This document shows positions 11,645-23,704 of a stretch of DNA of 64,000 nt, piece after piece. The notes beneath the pieces were generated by a model, which was not told where the DNA came from, did not search any database, and saw nothing but the letters and a program-made list of their open reading frames with translations. Position 1 is the stretch's first letter, and each line of letters opens with the position of its first letter. This DNA is from Hermatobates lingyangjiaoensis (taxonomy: Eukaryota > Arthropoda > Insecta > Hemiptera > Hermatobatidae), in the NCBI GenBank assembly GCA_026182355.1, contig JAPFBL010000069.1, positions 1,152,001 to 1,216,000 on the forward strand. The letters are read 5' to 3'. The translations under genes and the position numbers were made by a program.

Positions 11645-13180
11645 CTCTAGAGTCTTGAATTTTTGAAATTATCATAGAAATGAGAGAAGCAATAAGTGAA
11701 AAAAAAAATCTCAAATTTTTTAAACAACTGGGAAGTTTTTTTTCAATAAAATACAAAAGATTTATTAGTTCTAGACTGATGAAAATATATTTTATTAGTT
11801 TACTACTTCAGATTTATAGACAACATTGCAGAGGTATTTTATTTACTATTTGATACAAAATTATGTAGCAATCAATTGATTAAAATAGAAATGTATATAA
11901 TTCTATTTTAAAAAAATATTATTTAATTAAATTATAATAAGTTATTTCCTTAAAAAAATGATTAAAAAACTAATAATATGATCTTCTTTTGAGGGAGAAG
12001 GGAATTTATATAATATTTTATGAAAAAAGAATAATTTTCTTTACTTTGAACAATGTATTAGTTGAAAATATGGCCTTATTTATATTTAGAATTTTAAAAG
12101 GAACTAAATTTCTTAACTTATCAAATTAGTTATTAATCCTTGACTAGAGCTAACGTTTTAATGATTAATAAAAATGAAAGGAAAATAAATAAAATTTCCA
12201 TTATGATTCTTTAAAAGTACTAAAAATATTTAATTATTCAGATAACTTTAAAAAAAAATTATTTAATCACTTACAGCTAGAACAATGTCACGAATATTCT
12301 CCTTTATTACTGTTGTTATTACTAATGATCATATTTATATTCAGAGTAAAAAGAAAAATTAAAATTTTAAAACAGAGTTTTATATATATATATTTTTTTT
12401 ATTTTGTTTGAATAAATGTAGCGCTTATCGTAGAAGCTTTAAGTTTATGTCACATCTGAATTGTCGGTGTTCAACACGCAATCGAAGACTTGTCATTTGT
12501 TTAAAGGAGTAATGAACACACATGCTGACTGACATTTTTGCGGACTCCACTACATGCATTGTAATAAATTGCTGACTTATTAGTATATCCGGTAACAACT
12601 CCTGGATGGTTGTTATTTTTTTTTTCAAACCAGTCGTTGTGCTATGCTATAATCTATCTTACCTCTCAGCAACTGATAGCTAATCAGGCCGCTCTGTTGT
12701 GGAGTCAATAACACTAATCCACAAGCGTATATTTATTTTTTTTACATATTCTTTATTAAAATAGTAGAAACTGAACCAAAAAACCTTGACTCTTTTCCCC
12801 TTTTTTCAATCAATCTCAAGGAAATTATAGAAAAAATCTCATCATTCATCATTTTATAATTTTGTTATTTCTTTTAAATTTTAATATCCAACGATGTAGT
12901 TTTTCAGGAAAGCTCAGCACTTTGATCATTGTTTAACCAATTTTAATTGAAATCGACATCTTCGTTTTTCGTACAACATATGAATATTCATAAAACATTT
13001 TTTATACATATTTTATTATTTGTAACTTTTACAAATTTAGATACCGACAAAATTTAAAATAACTTCCTATAAATCTTGAGAATTAGTAATTTGGTATTAC
13101 CTTTTTTTTCTCTTTTTATTGTTTAACCTATAGTCTAGCGGGTGATAAACGTCAGCCTGTTACCGGCTTTTTGTTTCATC
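11645..13180. other. AT-rich non-genic stretch
   Basis: Nothing recognised. The segment at 12425-12720 is somewhat less AT-rich and has a 67-codon minus-strand open frame without motifs. Confidence 0.5.
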
Positions 13181-13184
13181 GATT

Positions 13185-13430
13185 ATTCTACAGATTCTAC
13201 ATTGGGAGACCTAAATTTTGCCTAACTCAAGTGCATTTCGAGGAGGGATCTTTAACAAGTACCTGACATCGTACAGGCTTGGGACCAACATCTTAACGTC
13301 CTCCGTCTTAAGGATGGCATACTCAGATTTATTCACCTTCTGTTTGAAGAAATCAAGGGCCAGGTGGGGATCGAACCCCATCTACCAGCCCAGAGGTGAG
13401 CATGGCTACCAGCCCACGTGGGCCACGTTT
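13185..13430 (-). mobile_element. tRNA-derived SINE (same family as 24509-24831)
   Basis: On the minus strand the head reads like a tRNA with an intact B box GGTTCGATCC equivalent (GGGGTTCGATCCCC at about 13366-13379). The body has GGACGTTAAGATG... GTCCC... GATGTCAGGTACTTGTTAAAG and a TTAGGCAAAATTTAGG tail, in the same order as the plus-strand copy at 24.5 kb. The GACGTTAA..GTCCC core resembles the conserved Meta-type SINE domain. No clean target duplication is visible. Confidence 0.8.
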
Positions 13431-14094
13431 ACAGAGGATGTAAAATATTAAATTGTTACAGATTAGGTAATATATCCCCAGTCGATATTAACTGTATATA
13501 CAATGGCTGGAACAATATTAACACTTGAAGGTAATAGTTGTACGAAAAAGGAATCTGGAAAAATGCGTATCTGAATTTTTTCCAGATAACGAATTCTGAA
13601 GCTAATATAATCACTAATTGATAAAACGAATTCACTTTTTTGTATTTATTCATTCGTTAAATTCACCATAAAAAGTATAATTAGTATAGATGAACTGCAC
13701 AGTAAAATATGTTTTTTTACTGTCATTTGTTAATCAGCTACTGAAAGTATTGTTTGCTCAATAGCCTTATATCAATGTTAGTCCACGTTGTGTTAACTGT
13801 TCCACCACAATATCAAATCCAAATGTATAGTAGCGATAACAGACATTGAATGCCTTTTTCGATACTTCATTGATTGTAAGTTAGCCCTTCAATAAACATT
13901 AATTCAAGTTTTTAGACGTTTAACATTTTTCAAACCAGTAGATTAGTTGTCAAGTTTACTTCTATTTACTACATTCTGAAGTCTCATGAAAAACATCAAT
14001 GAATATAAAGTACAATGTATCAGTCTCCTACGGATCTGTTTAGAAATGAATTTAAAAAGACAGGAAAAGAAAAGTCACTTTTTAAATAAAGAAT

Positions 14095-14225
14095 TAAAGA
14101 TGTGGCCGTTGCACCTATAATGTGCTTGGTCTCTCTCTCTCTTTTCTCCTGAAGATGGATTGGCCGAGGGTTTGACTTGGTCTGTTTCTTTACTCTGTGA
14201 GTTACTCTTCTTCGATTTAAAACTT
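14095..14225 (+). repeat. PLE-terminus-like fragment, degenerate
   Basis: A diverged copy of 9895-10035: CTCTTTTCTCCTGAAGATGG then GGCCGAGGG instead of GAAA. The hammerhead-like core is therefore broken. Confidence 0.5.
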
Positions 14226-14585
14226 GTACAATATAAATACACTTGAGCTAGTTTTCACATAAAGTTTCCGTCAAATCTATTTTTCTTTTTTAATTTCAAT
14301 TCTGATATTGCAATTAGTGTCTTACCAAAACATATTAATTACGTGTCCAAATCAAGCAAAGCAATAGGACTTTATCACCACAAATATTGTTTATCAATTA
14401 AAATTTCTACTACTAACCTAAATATCACAACCTAATGCAACTAATTTTCTTAGAGTTCCCCAATATCATAACCCATAATAAAATGACCACCATCATTCAT
14501 AAAAATAAATTTAATATAAATATATAATTGATAAATGGATTATAATAGAGTGGTTTCGTTTTTCTGTTTAAGTTCGGTATCACGA

Positions 14586-15520
14586 TGACTGAACCCCAAA
14601 GTAAAAGAGAGTACGCCGCTGAGGTTGCATTTCGTGCTGAAGAGTCGTGATCAAGGCTCTCTCACACCACCTCGGACACTTTCAACAGTATGACCGAATC
14701 CCAAAGTAAAAGAGAGTAAGCTGCTGAGGTTGCATTTCGTGCTGAAGAGTCGTGATCAAGGATCTCTCACACCACCTCGGACACTTTCAACAGTATGACC
14801 GAATCCCAAAGTAAAAGAGAGTAAGCTGCTGAGGTTGCATTTCGTGCTGAAGAGTCGTGATCAAGGATCTCTCACACCACCTCGGACACTTTCAACAGTA
14901 TGACTGAATCTCAAAGTAAAAGAGAGTAAGCTGCTGAGGTTGCATTTCGTGCTGAAGTCGTGATCAAGGCTCTCTCATACCACCTCGGACACTTTCAACA
15001 GTATGACCGAATCCCAAAGTAAAAGCGAGTAAGCTGCTGAGGTTGCATTCGTGCTGAAGAGTCGTGATCAAGGATCTCTCACACCACCTCGGACACTTTC
15101 AACAGTATGACTGAATCCCAAAGTAAAAGAGAGTAAGCTGCTGAGGTTGCATTTCGTGCTGAAGAGTCATGATCAAGGCTCTCTCACACCACCTCGGACA
15201 CTTACAACAGTATGACTGAATCCCAAAGTAAAAGAGAGTAAGCTGCTGAGGTTGCATTCGTGCTGAAGAGTCGTGATCAAGGATCTCTCACACCACCTCG
15301 GACACTTTCAACAGTATGACTGAATCCCAAAGTAAAAGCGAGTAAGCTGCTGAGGTTGCATTCGTGCTGAAGAGTCGTGATCAAGGATCTCTCACACCAC
15401 CTCGGACACTTTCAACAGTATGACTCAATCCCAAAGTAAAAGAGAGTAAGCTGCTGAGGTTGCATTTTGTGCTTAAGTCATGATCAAGGCTCTCTCACAC
15501 CACGCTCGGACACTTTCAAC
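14586..15520. repeat. 105-bp satellite-like tandem array, nine copies
   Basis: Nine head-to-tail units begin at 14586, 14691, 14796, 14901, 15004, 15108, 15213, 15317 and 15421. Lengths are 103-105 bp with few substitutions. Each holds GAGGTTGCATTTCGTGCTGA, TCGTGATCAAGG and CACCACCTCGGACACTTTC. All three plus-strand frames hit stops within one unit, so the array is not a repetitive protein despite a period divisible by three. Single-base or 3-bp deletions distinguish units (ATTCGTG for ATTTCGTG; loss of GAG in the fourth). It is GC-richer than its flanks. I do not recognise the unit. Confidence 0.97.
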
Positions 15521-15524
15521 ATTG

Positions 15525-16490
15525 CTACACCTTTTCGTACTACCCTTCCTCAACATGTAATTAAATTAACAAACATGTTGACGTTTATATGCTTCCATTC
15601 ATAGAAAGTCTGTGACTATCTTAAATTCACAGGCATCCTCCTATTTACTTCGGTAGAAGTAAATTTCTTACAGTTTTTACATTCCTTAAGACCACTAACC
15701 TGCTATGCATTATGTGCTTCCATCATCATAAGCCTTCTACCTTTAGTTTTAAAAATATGTATCCATGTAGTGATACATTGATACGCCAATTCCAAAAGAG
15801 CTTAGCCTTTTATAAACTACCATAGATAGATAGATCTGTAGATAGATCTGTCCCTGAAATAATCCTTCGAATATTAATTATTCATAATTATCTTTCTAAC
15901 TTGATATTTATATTAATAATATTCTTATTATATAATTTATTTGTTTGTGCCATATTTCATTAATTTAAAATTAGAATTTTGTTGATAAATTATTATTATT
16001 CTTTTATTTCAGTAATTTTCTTGTGTCTCACTTATTATTCCATTATTTTCTCTCTGTCTCACACATTCTTTCTCTATTTATTTATCTATCTATCTCTATT
16101 TCTCTCTCTATGATAGCAAACGTGACACCTTATACATGTATTAACATGTATTATCTTCATCAATATGTCATTTTAGAAGGCATAATTATGTATGGATATA
16201 ATTACCTTGATGAATTTAAACGAAATTTAAAGAAAACTCTAATTTTTTTTTTCGTAAATCACATTACATTCCTAGTTTTTCTGAAAAATAGTAGGATTAC
16301 TAATAATTCTATATTTGGAAATATAATAAGTAAATAATAAAATAAAACTTGAAACACACATTATATGTAAATATTTACTTAAATATTGAAACTAAGAACA
16401 GAAAAAGAAAAAAAGACTTCTTCTCATAAGTTTCATTATCAGGATGTCAGATCCTCCTCTCTCACGTATATTTATGTGATAATAGTTCAA
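15525..16490. other. AT-rich non-genic stretch
   Basis: No gene recognised. The 104-codon open frame at 16023-16337 starts in a T/C-rich low-complexity run and has no motif. Confidence 0.5.
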
Positions 16491-16493
16491 TTT

Positions 16494-16508
16494 CCAGCTT
16501 TAATGGTG
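16494..16508. repeat. Target-site duplication, left copy
   Basis: CCAGCTTTAATGGTG, repeated exactly at 17619-17633, brackets the GC-rich insertion. Confidence 0.9.
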
Positions 16509-17618
16509 AATGGCCGACCCCCCACGAGGGTCTACAGTTTAAGGTCTACCTTAGGATCCATAAGGATTCGGTCGACCCCCTACAAGAGGGAAAGTACCCG
16601 TTACTCCGGGATCAGGGGTTGCAATGATTTGACTCCTCTGGGCCCCGTTCTGGGTGCTCTGGACTAGATGTTAGAGAAAAAGGGATTAAAACCCCTTGTT
16701 GGCCAAACGCCACCTGGCAATAAGGACTTGGTGGGAGGAGATCTTGTCTCGCTCGCTAGTTAGATTTAGTGTTTGAAAGGGAGGGTGCCATTCACACCCA
16801 TCCCGAGTCCGTTAGAGCCAAATATAAAGCAACTACCAGTGTTCCAGCCCACTTAGCTGAGATCGTGGTCAGTACCTACTGGTAAAGGCTAGGGTCTAGC
16901 TCCCCCGGATGCTAAGCAGGCATCCTTCCGAGAAGATACTGCTCCTCACGCAGCGACCCGAAGGTCTACCCAACCTGGGTGAGAACCACAGCCACTACGA
17001 GTCCAACCTCAATGGCGGGCTGGAGAGAGAGACTCTCTCCAGGGGCTCCCTGCACCCGTAGTATCGACTTATTTTAAGAGTTTCAGATCAAACTCCGGAC
17101 CAAGGTCCTACTGAACCCGCTCAGCGCAGGTAGGGTCAGTGGCCCTTATTGCCCCCGGTAAACACATGTATAATGCCAGTACAGTTATGGGCTAACTGCA
17201 CGGCCCCGGGAGTGGCACTAATGTTGCCCCGGTTCAAAGAACCTCGTGAAATTTAAGCAATCCAGCCTATGGAAAAAGACTGGATGGCCCCACTGCGGGT
17301 TGTTGGACGGATGAGTGTCGGTTTGGAAGACCCACCACCGAGATGGTGCTGCACAAGGCTACCATTTTGACACTCTTTAAGAAAACCTTTTAAACTCTCC
17401 TCAGGAGAGGGGCTACCACCCCGTACCGCCCAACGGGTGTCCAAGCTGTGCCGAAGCACTTTAAGAATTCCCTCTGACAACGTCAGGGACTAGGCTACTT
17501 GACCTCGCTTGGAGCAGCCTGCCCTGTACTGTTTGCTTGGCTGCGCAGCATACCAATTACCACCTCTGCGACGGGGACGCCAGTACTAGGTACATCCACC
17601 CCGAAGAGTGGTTAGAGG
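16509..17618. mobile_element. GC-rich 1.1-kb insertion of unknown class
   Basis: A 1110-bp block, strikingly GC-rich against the AT-rich surroundings, sits exactly between two 15-bp direct repeats. It starts AATGGCCGACCCCCCACGAG and ends GAAGAGTGGTTAGAGG. It has no terminal inverted repeats, no poly-A tail and no long open frame. A 75-codon minus frame (17253-17480) and a short plus frame have no motif I can place. A long target duplication without terminal repeats suggests target-primed reverse transcription, for example a non-autonomous LINE-dependent retroposon or a truncated LINE of a tail-less clade. That is inference. A short GCTAAGCAGG word recalls 5S rRNA, but the rest does not fit. 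Confidence 0.75.
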
Positions 17619-17633
17619 CCAGCTTTAATGGTG
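17619..17633. repeat. Target-site duplication, right copy
   Basis: Exact second copy of CCAGCTTTAATGGTG. Confidence 0.9.
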
Positions 17634-17639
17634 TGCACA

Positions 17640-18130
17640 AATCCTATATCATATTATTAATTGCATTTTTCAAATGTAATATCACTTGCATATTTTAAAA
17701 TAAATTTTATTTTAACGCCCATCTTTTTGTTTTTCATACTATTTTTTTACTTATTATATAAAAGATATTTTTTTGCACAAAAGTCTTTATGACATTAATA
17801 ATTAAATTTAAACACTTTTAAATCAGTTTCAGAATAATTTTAATATAAAAAAAAATTTTTTAATATATGATACAAACAGCAGTTTTTTTACCTTATATTT
17901 ATCGGTTTCTGGAATCTATTTTTACATTACATTACTGTGTATTATTTGTATTATATTCATCATATTTTTACTATTGGAGTGTACGTCTAAACTAAAAATT
18001 TCAATTTACAATCTAAAATATTTATATAAGGTAATAATAATGTTCGTTGCAAACAGAAATTAGCAGTTGATTTGTTTCAAAAATTAAAAAAAAAAGCAAC
18101 AATAGTAATAAATATATCTGTTATTTCTAG
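17640..18130. other. AT-rich non-genic stretch
   Basis: Low-complexity AT-rich sequence with nothing recognisable, leading to a good splice-acceptor-like TTATTTCTAG at 18121-18130. Confidence 0.5.
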
Positions 18131-18230
18131 TTTTAAATCAATCAGTAACGCGAAAAGTACTGCATTGTTAAAGGACGAACGAATGTCAGCTCTGCTTAGA
18201 AAAAACTCAAATGTGACGGTTGTTTTAGTT
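18131..18230 (+). CDS. Possible internal exon, unidentified
   Basis: A 100-nt segment between a polypyrimidine/AG acceptor (TTATTTCTAG) and a consensus donor GTAAGTTT. In the open frame it would encode a hydrophilic Ser/Lys-rich peptide containing STALLKDERMSALLRKNSN, with one base completing a preceding codon and ending in phase 0. Codon choice is richer in G/C than the flanks. I do not recognise the protein. It may be chance: splice consensus pairs are frequent in AT-rich DNA. Confidence 0.25.
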
Positions 18231-18234
18231 GTAA

Positions 18235-19310
18235 GTTTAAAATTTTTAACTTAAGTTTTAGAAAATTAATATTGAAATGCGTGTAAAAATAGGTGCATAA
18301 TTATGTTTGAAGGTTATTTTGAGGACTCGTTTGGTAACGGTCCTGGAATAACATCAAGGGTCAACACACTCACTTATAGGCTAATTCATTATTCCACAAA
18401 TCCACTTGTAAAGTGAGGAAAAAAAAATACTGTACTGTAACAGGTAGGAAACAAATAAAATAAACGTTAATGTTTGCCACCCCGTTAAAGAGCAGATAAC
18501 ATTCTTGAACCAGAAAACTTCTTTAGCAACGGAATGTGGTTCCCTGTATCATTCCAAATATACTTTGAGAAAAATATTTAACTAACTCTAAGCTTTGAAA
18601 ACATGATTTATTTGCAATTGTATATAAAAACTAACAAAACTTGTTAATTCATGGCTTTGGCTACTTTAATTCATATGTAATGAATCAATGTAATATTCTA
18701 AAATGCAGAAGAATTGTATCTTTAAAACTTAAGTTTAAAAATAACAAGTCCATACTTTCAAATAAAAAATATAATCTAATCTTTTCTTTAATATTTAGCC
18801 ATATTATTATCACTATAATAAATGATGAAAAAGAAAAAAATATTATATAGGTTGGTAGAAACACTTGCATCACTGGCAAATGCATGTCAAACCATATACA
18901 AGTAGCAATCGCCAATTTTGCACTGTGAGAGCTTTTGTATTCAACAGCTTAAATGATGTCAGAAAAAAAAGGTTCCTACGACAATAAATGTCGTAAAAAA
19001 TATTTTATTTTAAAATTATTTGTTTTTAAAATTATTGGATATCAATATATTATAAACATATTTTTTAATGTTTTATTGCTTTTACAAATTTTGCCAAACA
19101 TTAGGTGTAAAAAGTAGTTCATATAAAACTTTTCAAGATGTAATAGATGGTTTATATTACCTTCATAATTGATATATACATTGGTAGTACTTTATGTTAA
19201 TGTGAGTAAAAAAGTTCAAAACTCGACATCATAGCGCTAATACAACCATAAATTGTATATAAAACAAAAATTCGAAAATAATTTGAATAAAAACTCTAAT
19301 CGTGGTCTTA
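18235..19310. other. AT-rich non-genic stretch
   Basis: No gene, RNA or clear repeat seen; small open frames at 18641-18915 are AT-rich chance frames. Confidence 0.5.
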
Positions 19311-19316
19311 TTTACA

Positions 19317-20011
19317 AAGGTCCTGACCGCCTTTGTTTCACATCCTTCCTAATCCCCAAATCCCCTCATTTATCTCAGCCACAATCTAAGGTCTTATGTG
19401 ATCCGTGCTGAAAGGTGGATGATATAGGTGTTACCGTATTACGAACGGAGCCTCAAGGGTACCAGGCGACCCTCTTAAGTAAATAGCCTTACTACGGTAT
19501 GCGATGCTCTTCCGGACAAAATACCACCGATAGATATACAGGGATTTTGCCCTGTATGATACAAAAGAGAAGGAAGTCCGGAGACCATCCTCTGTAAATG
19601 CAGAGTGTCCAAAAGCTAACTAACTAGTGGGAGCCAACCTCCCACAAGTGCACCTAAGGACTCGAAGAAGAAGTCCGGATGAATGAGGAAGGATGACTTT
19701 CTCCCGAATCGTAGAGAGCCTGAATGGACATTATCAATGATGGTTTATGCAGATTCTGCAAAGAAGAGGAAGAAACACCGTTGCACCTACTGACTGACTG
19801 TAAAGCAACTTTGCTGCACAGAGATAAGAGCTTCGGGACACTTAACTAAACCATAGAATACTTTTACCGCTGGAACCAGCAAAAGTGCTAAACTTCTTGG
19901 AGGCGTTGAAACTAACTGCTGGGGTACTTTAGTACAGAAGAGAGGAAGTACAATAGTTTTTTTTAAGACGCAGAGCTATGGTCACTCTCAAAAAATAATA
20001 ATAATAATATT
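19317..20011 (+). mobile_element. LINE (non-LTR retrotransposon) 3' remnant
   Basis: A GC-richer block ending in a short (AAT)n tail at about 19986-20009. Its 3' half encodes the C-terminal Zn-knuckle typical of I/R1/Jockey-like LINE polyproteins (see 19736-19849). The upstream 350 bp carries no readable frame and is assigned only by composition and continuity. It is 5'-truncated and decayed. Confidence 0.65.
19720..19849 (+). pseudogene. LINE ORF2 C-terminal fragment (CCHC motif)
   Basis: The frame starting at 19736 reads NDGLCRFCKEEEETPLHLL, continues to a C five residues after the H, and stops at 19847-19849. That gives C-X2-C-X8-H-X4-C, the conserved terminal zinc knuckle of many LINE ORF2 proteins. 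Just upstream, in a frame offset by one base (from 19720), LNGHYQ matches the L-x-G-H motif that usually precedes this knuckle, so a frameshift or small deletion separates them. The product cannot be functional. Confidence 0.75.
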
Positions 20012-23000
20012 CTAGTCAATGTGGACTAATTTTTAATCTGTAACCCTTTGTGTTGCAAGAAATATATTTACCTGAAACTTGATTTTTAAATGCTACCAAA
20101 CAAACATAGAATATAGAAATTCGCACAAGCAACTATTCATATAAATAATAACAGTTCGTTTTATGAATATATTAGTTTAATTTTTTTTTATATTTATTAA
20201 AACCACATACTACAAGTCGTCTGTTATTATAATTTGAATTCATGAAAAAAAATCTTAAATTTTTAAAGATCAAAGTCTATGGTGTGTTTTGTCATCTAAT
20301 TTCAATGGATTAACATTGAACTTATAAATCTGTAGCGTCTATCTTTATAATAACAATTGATTTGATTTTTAATTTGTAATTTTAATTGCACCTGCAAAAT
20401 TTAGGTTTCATTTTTTTTTTGTAAAAAATACTATTGTTTGTTTTATAAAGGAATAGCATAGTGAGACAATATGTAAATCTTCTTATGTTATTTTATATCA
20501 CAAGGCAAACTGAAATATCTATTTTACGTGAACACTTTTAAGATTCACGGTATAAACTTTATGTATATCAAAGAATTAAAATCAACTTTCATCTTTGAAA
20601 GAAATAATACTAAACTGTGATGAAACTGAAGTACCAATAAAAGTGAACGAAAGAAGAATATGGTTGAATGGAATGGGCTTGGCTTACTCAGGTCACGTTT
20701 GTGTTCTCAACAACCAAAAGACTTCAAACGACAGAGTTACTCGAGAACAAGGGACTTATTTTGAATATCTACATCAAACCTTGCATGAAAGGAATTTCAA
20801 GAACAGATGAATTGATTTCTTTGAATGAAATACCACCCACAAACAACTTTCATGATAGTTTAAAAGGAGAAATGAAGACATAAATTAACATCTAGTTTGA
20901 ATAGAATATTTATAAATTGAATTGGAATAGTTCTAATTGTTCATTTTTTTTTTTTCATTTCCGCAATTGTCTGTCAAGTGGGTTATTAGCCTATTCTTTG
21001 GCAAGTCCATTACAATGAAACACCTCTCTTATTTTCTAGGTAATGACCCTTAGACGATGAGTTTTGAACTAGCTTTGATGTGTGACAATCACCTCCTATG
21101 CATCTCTGGATAAGCTATCATACTGTACCTTTGTCCACATTGTAACCTTCATCTATTGTCTTTTCGATACCTACACTTCGGACAATAATATCCTCAATTC
21201 TAATCTCTTCAGATGAATGTGACATAGTTAGAACTTTTTATCTTACTGTTATATCTGTTTAGTCCTTTAAATATTTTAATGTACTGCAGTACAAATTCTA
21301 ATTCACAGTACTGGCAATGTTTGACTTTAGAAGTAAACCTAGAAATTTTCACATCCATTACCTGGATGTGTCACAATTTGCTTGAAGTAACGAATATTTT
21401 TCATTGTCATTTATATGCACAGATTTTTTAGTATTAAATAGCTAACCAGTATATTAATGAAAACAATATACAAACTTATTCTAACTAATCTCCACTAATT
21501 ATTAATCTGTAACACTTTTTTTTATAAGAATCATATTTCCCCACACTTGTTATTTCAAATGCTACTAAACAAACTATATTATCTTAACGTTAAAAATTAA
21601 TTAGCTTCTTGTCAAAGGTAATTATTAATTTTACAATTTATGTATATATAAAAATATTTTATGATGTAACGTATGATTCTAGCTTACTGATTTATGATTT
21701 ATATTTCGTTATAATTCAAACATAAAAACTGTTTGAATTATAAATTGTTATTCAAACATGAATCACAAATCCAAGCAAAAACTACGCCATACATTTACAC
21801 AATTCGGCCATGAGAATAGATTTCTATCAGAAATCCTGATAAAAAAGGATATTGTCATTTAATGTTAACATGCCATTACAGATGTTATATTACCCAAAAA
21901 GGTATAAATAATCTACAACCTGAAGTAGTCGTGTATGGAAGAAGTGGCTGAAAAGGAAAATAATTCACTACAGATGTCTAGGGTGGCTGAAAAAGCTTGG
22001 CTTTTCAATCTTTGTTTGGGTAAGAACGTTTAGACGTAGTTTTCCTTTTTCATTGGTCTATGTTGAGTAACCAACTGATTAAGCAATGATGTTTAGATAT
22101 CCACTATATATATTTGCTTTCGATATCCATTTTTGATGAATAACGGAGTCTTGATGATAAAGTGGGGAATCATTCAGAATAATTTTTGATGCAGGGCTTG
22201 TATGTCAATCATAATGAGATCATTAAAAGCTGCTGTGCTTTTATTAATTAACTGTCTGCACAAAGTGTACCTATCCTCGATATATAAGCGACTTCAATCT
22301 CACATTTCAAAATAAAATGTAATGACTCCAATAAATATTCAACAAATTAGATAATTTTTAAATTATTTTAAGCATAGAAAAACCACATATTTGTAAATTA
22401 AATAGGGAGTGCACTTTTATATTTTATCGTTGTAAAGCAGTATTGTTCAGACAATTCATAAAAGTTTGTTAGGAATACATTGACTGAATGTTGAATTTTT
22501 CAATGAAACACAAACTTGAAAATCTTCTCTCTTTGTATAACAGTTTCTAAACGCTTTTATATTCCTCCTGGATTTCAAAGTTATACTTAAATATACAACT
22601 TTCTTTTTAAAAGAAGAGGTTTTCCTCCCAAAATTTGTGAAACTACTATTGATTATAGCCTACATTTAATTTATGTTTTTTTTTTTATATTCCGCTAATA
22701 TACTTCCCAAATTTGTTTGCGTTTCGTTTAAAGAGTATCAAAAAAAGTTAAATTTTCTCTTTTGTGATTTTAATTACAGAAGCAATACCTTTTAATACGA
22801 AAAATGACTGGATCAATAAATCCTTGGAAATTAGCACTAGTTATAGATTTTGAATTGGACTCATGAAGAAAGTATATTTATTTTCAACCAGAAATACTTG
22901 TCATGAAAAGCGATGGCGATATTTATGACTTGATTGACATAATGTTTAATGTTTCTTTTCTTATAATAACAACTTAATTACTCTTCTTTTTAAGACATTT

Positions 23001-23600
23001 AACTTATCTTGTTAACTGACATTAAATTAGTTAAGTAAACAGCTAGAGGAACAATAACAAAAAGTATCAATGATTTAGATTTAATTACACGATGTGAAAG
23101 TAAACATAATAAGTGTTCAATTGAATGAAAGAATGTTGGCACAGTGAAGGAATCGAGATAAGACCAAATTGCCTGCAAAGCACTTAGAAACAAACTAGGC
23201 TTCATTTACCTTAATTTTTTTTTCACCTGATAGAACATAAACTTCTTGATTAATGTAATTTTAAGAAATAAAAAACTCCCACTCAAACTGCGTATTTCAA
23301 TGAATGTCGCTTTGCTTTTCTCTTTTTCACTTGTTTTTCTGTGTTTTTACAATTACAAACAGTAGTTTGATTCAGAAGATATTCTAAATCAAAACATAAA
23401 AATGTATAAATTCCTTACTTTTCAAGATTAGACTAATTAAAAGAATAAAAAAGTCGGATAATTGATAATTTTGGTTAATCTATGTTGATATTCTTTTTAT
23501 TTACTGACCATAAAACAATTTGTTAAAACTTCTTCAAAACAAGATATATTTTAGATATAATTCATATGCAGGCAGTTAAATAAGTGAAAAAAACAGCGCA
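20012..23600. other. Long AT-rich non-genic stretch
   Basis: No recognised gene. Two overlapping 71-codon frames at 20595-20883 are less AT-rich than the surroundings; one contains TEVPIKVNERRIWLNGMG, which I cannot assign. A CAG/GTCACG donor-like site interrupts it. Several minus-strand frames (for example 22999-23205) are featureless. A small inverted repeat around 21708-21755 (TTCAAAC...GTTTGAA) is noted. Confidence 0.4.
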
Positions 23601-23700
23601 TAAAAAACGAGATCACTTACTGAATCAATATTTCGAACCTAAGTTAAAGTGTTTTGGAACCCAAATTCGAAATATTGATCCTCTAAGTGTTCTCGGTCTG
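23600..23700. repeat. Inverted repeat, PLE-terminus-like
   Basis: AATCAATATTTCGAA on the left pairs with TTCGAAATATTGATCC on the right, flanked by CGAGATCACTTACTG and CTAAGTGTTCTCGG, so the arms extend about 30 bp. The ATATTTCGA/TCGAAATAT words match the 3' half of the hammerhead-like ends in the window; CTGATGA is not preserved. Confidence 0.6.
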
Positions 23701-23704
23701 TACG

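Noticed and set aside
14586..15520. CRISPR-like array
   Set aside because: Units are contiguous without unique spacers, and the host is eukaryotic.
16850..16935. 5S rRNA-like words inside the GC-rich insertion
   Set aside because: Only GCTAAGCAGG-type similarity; the remaining 5S conserved boxes are absent, so not called a 5S-derived SINE.
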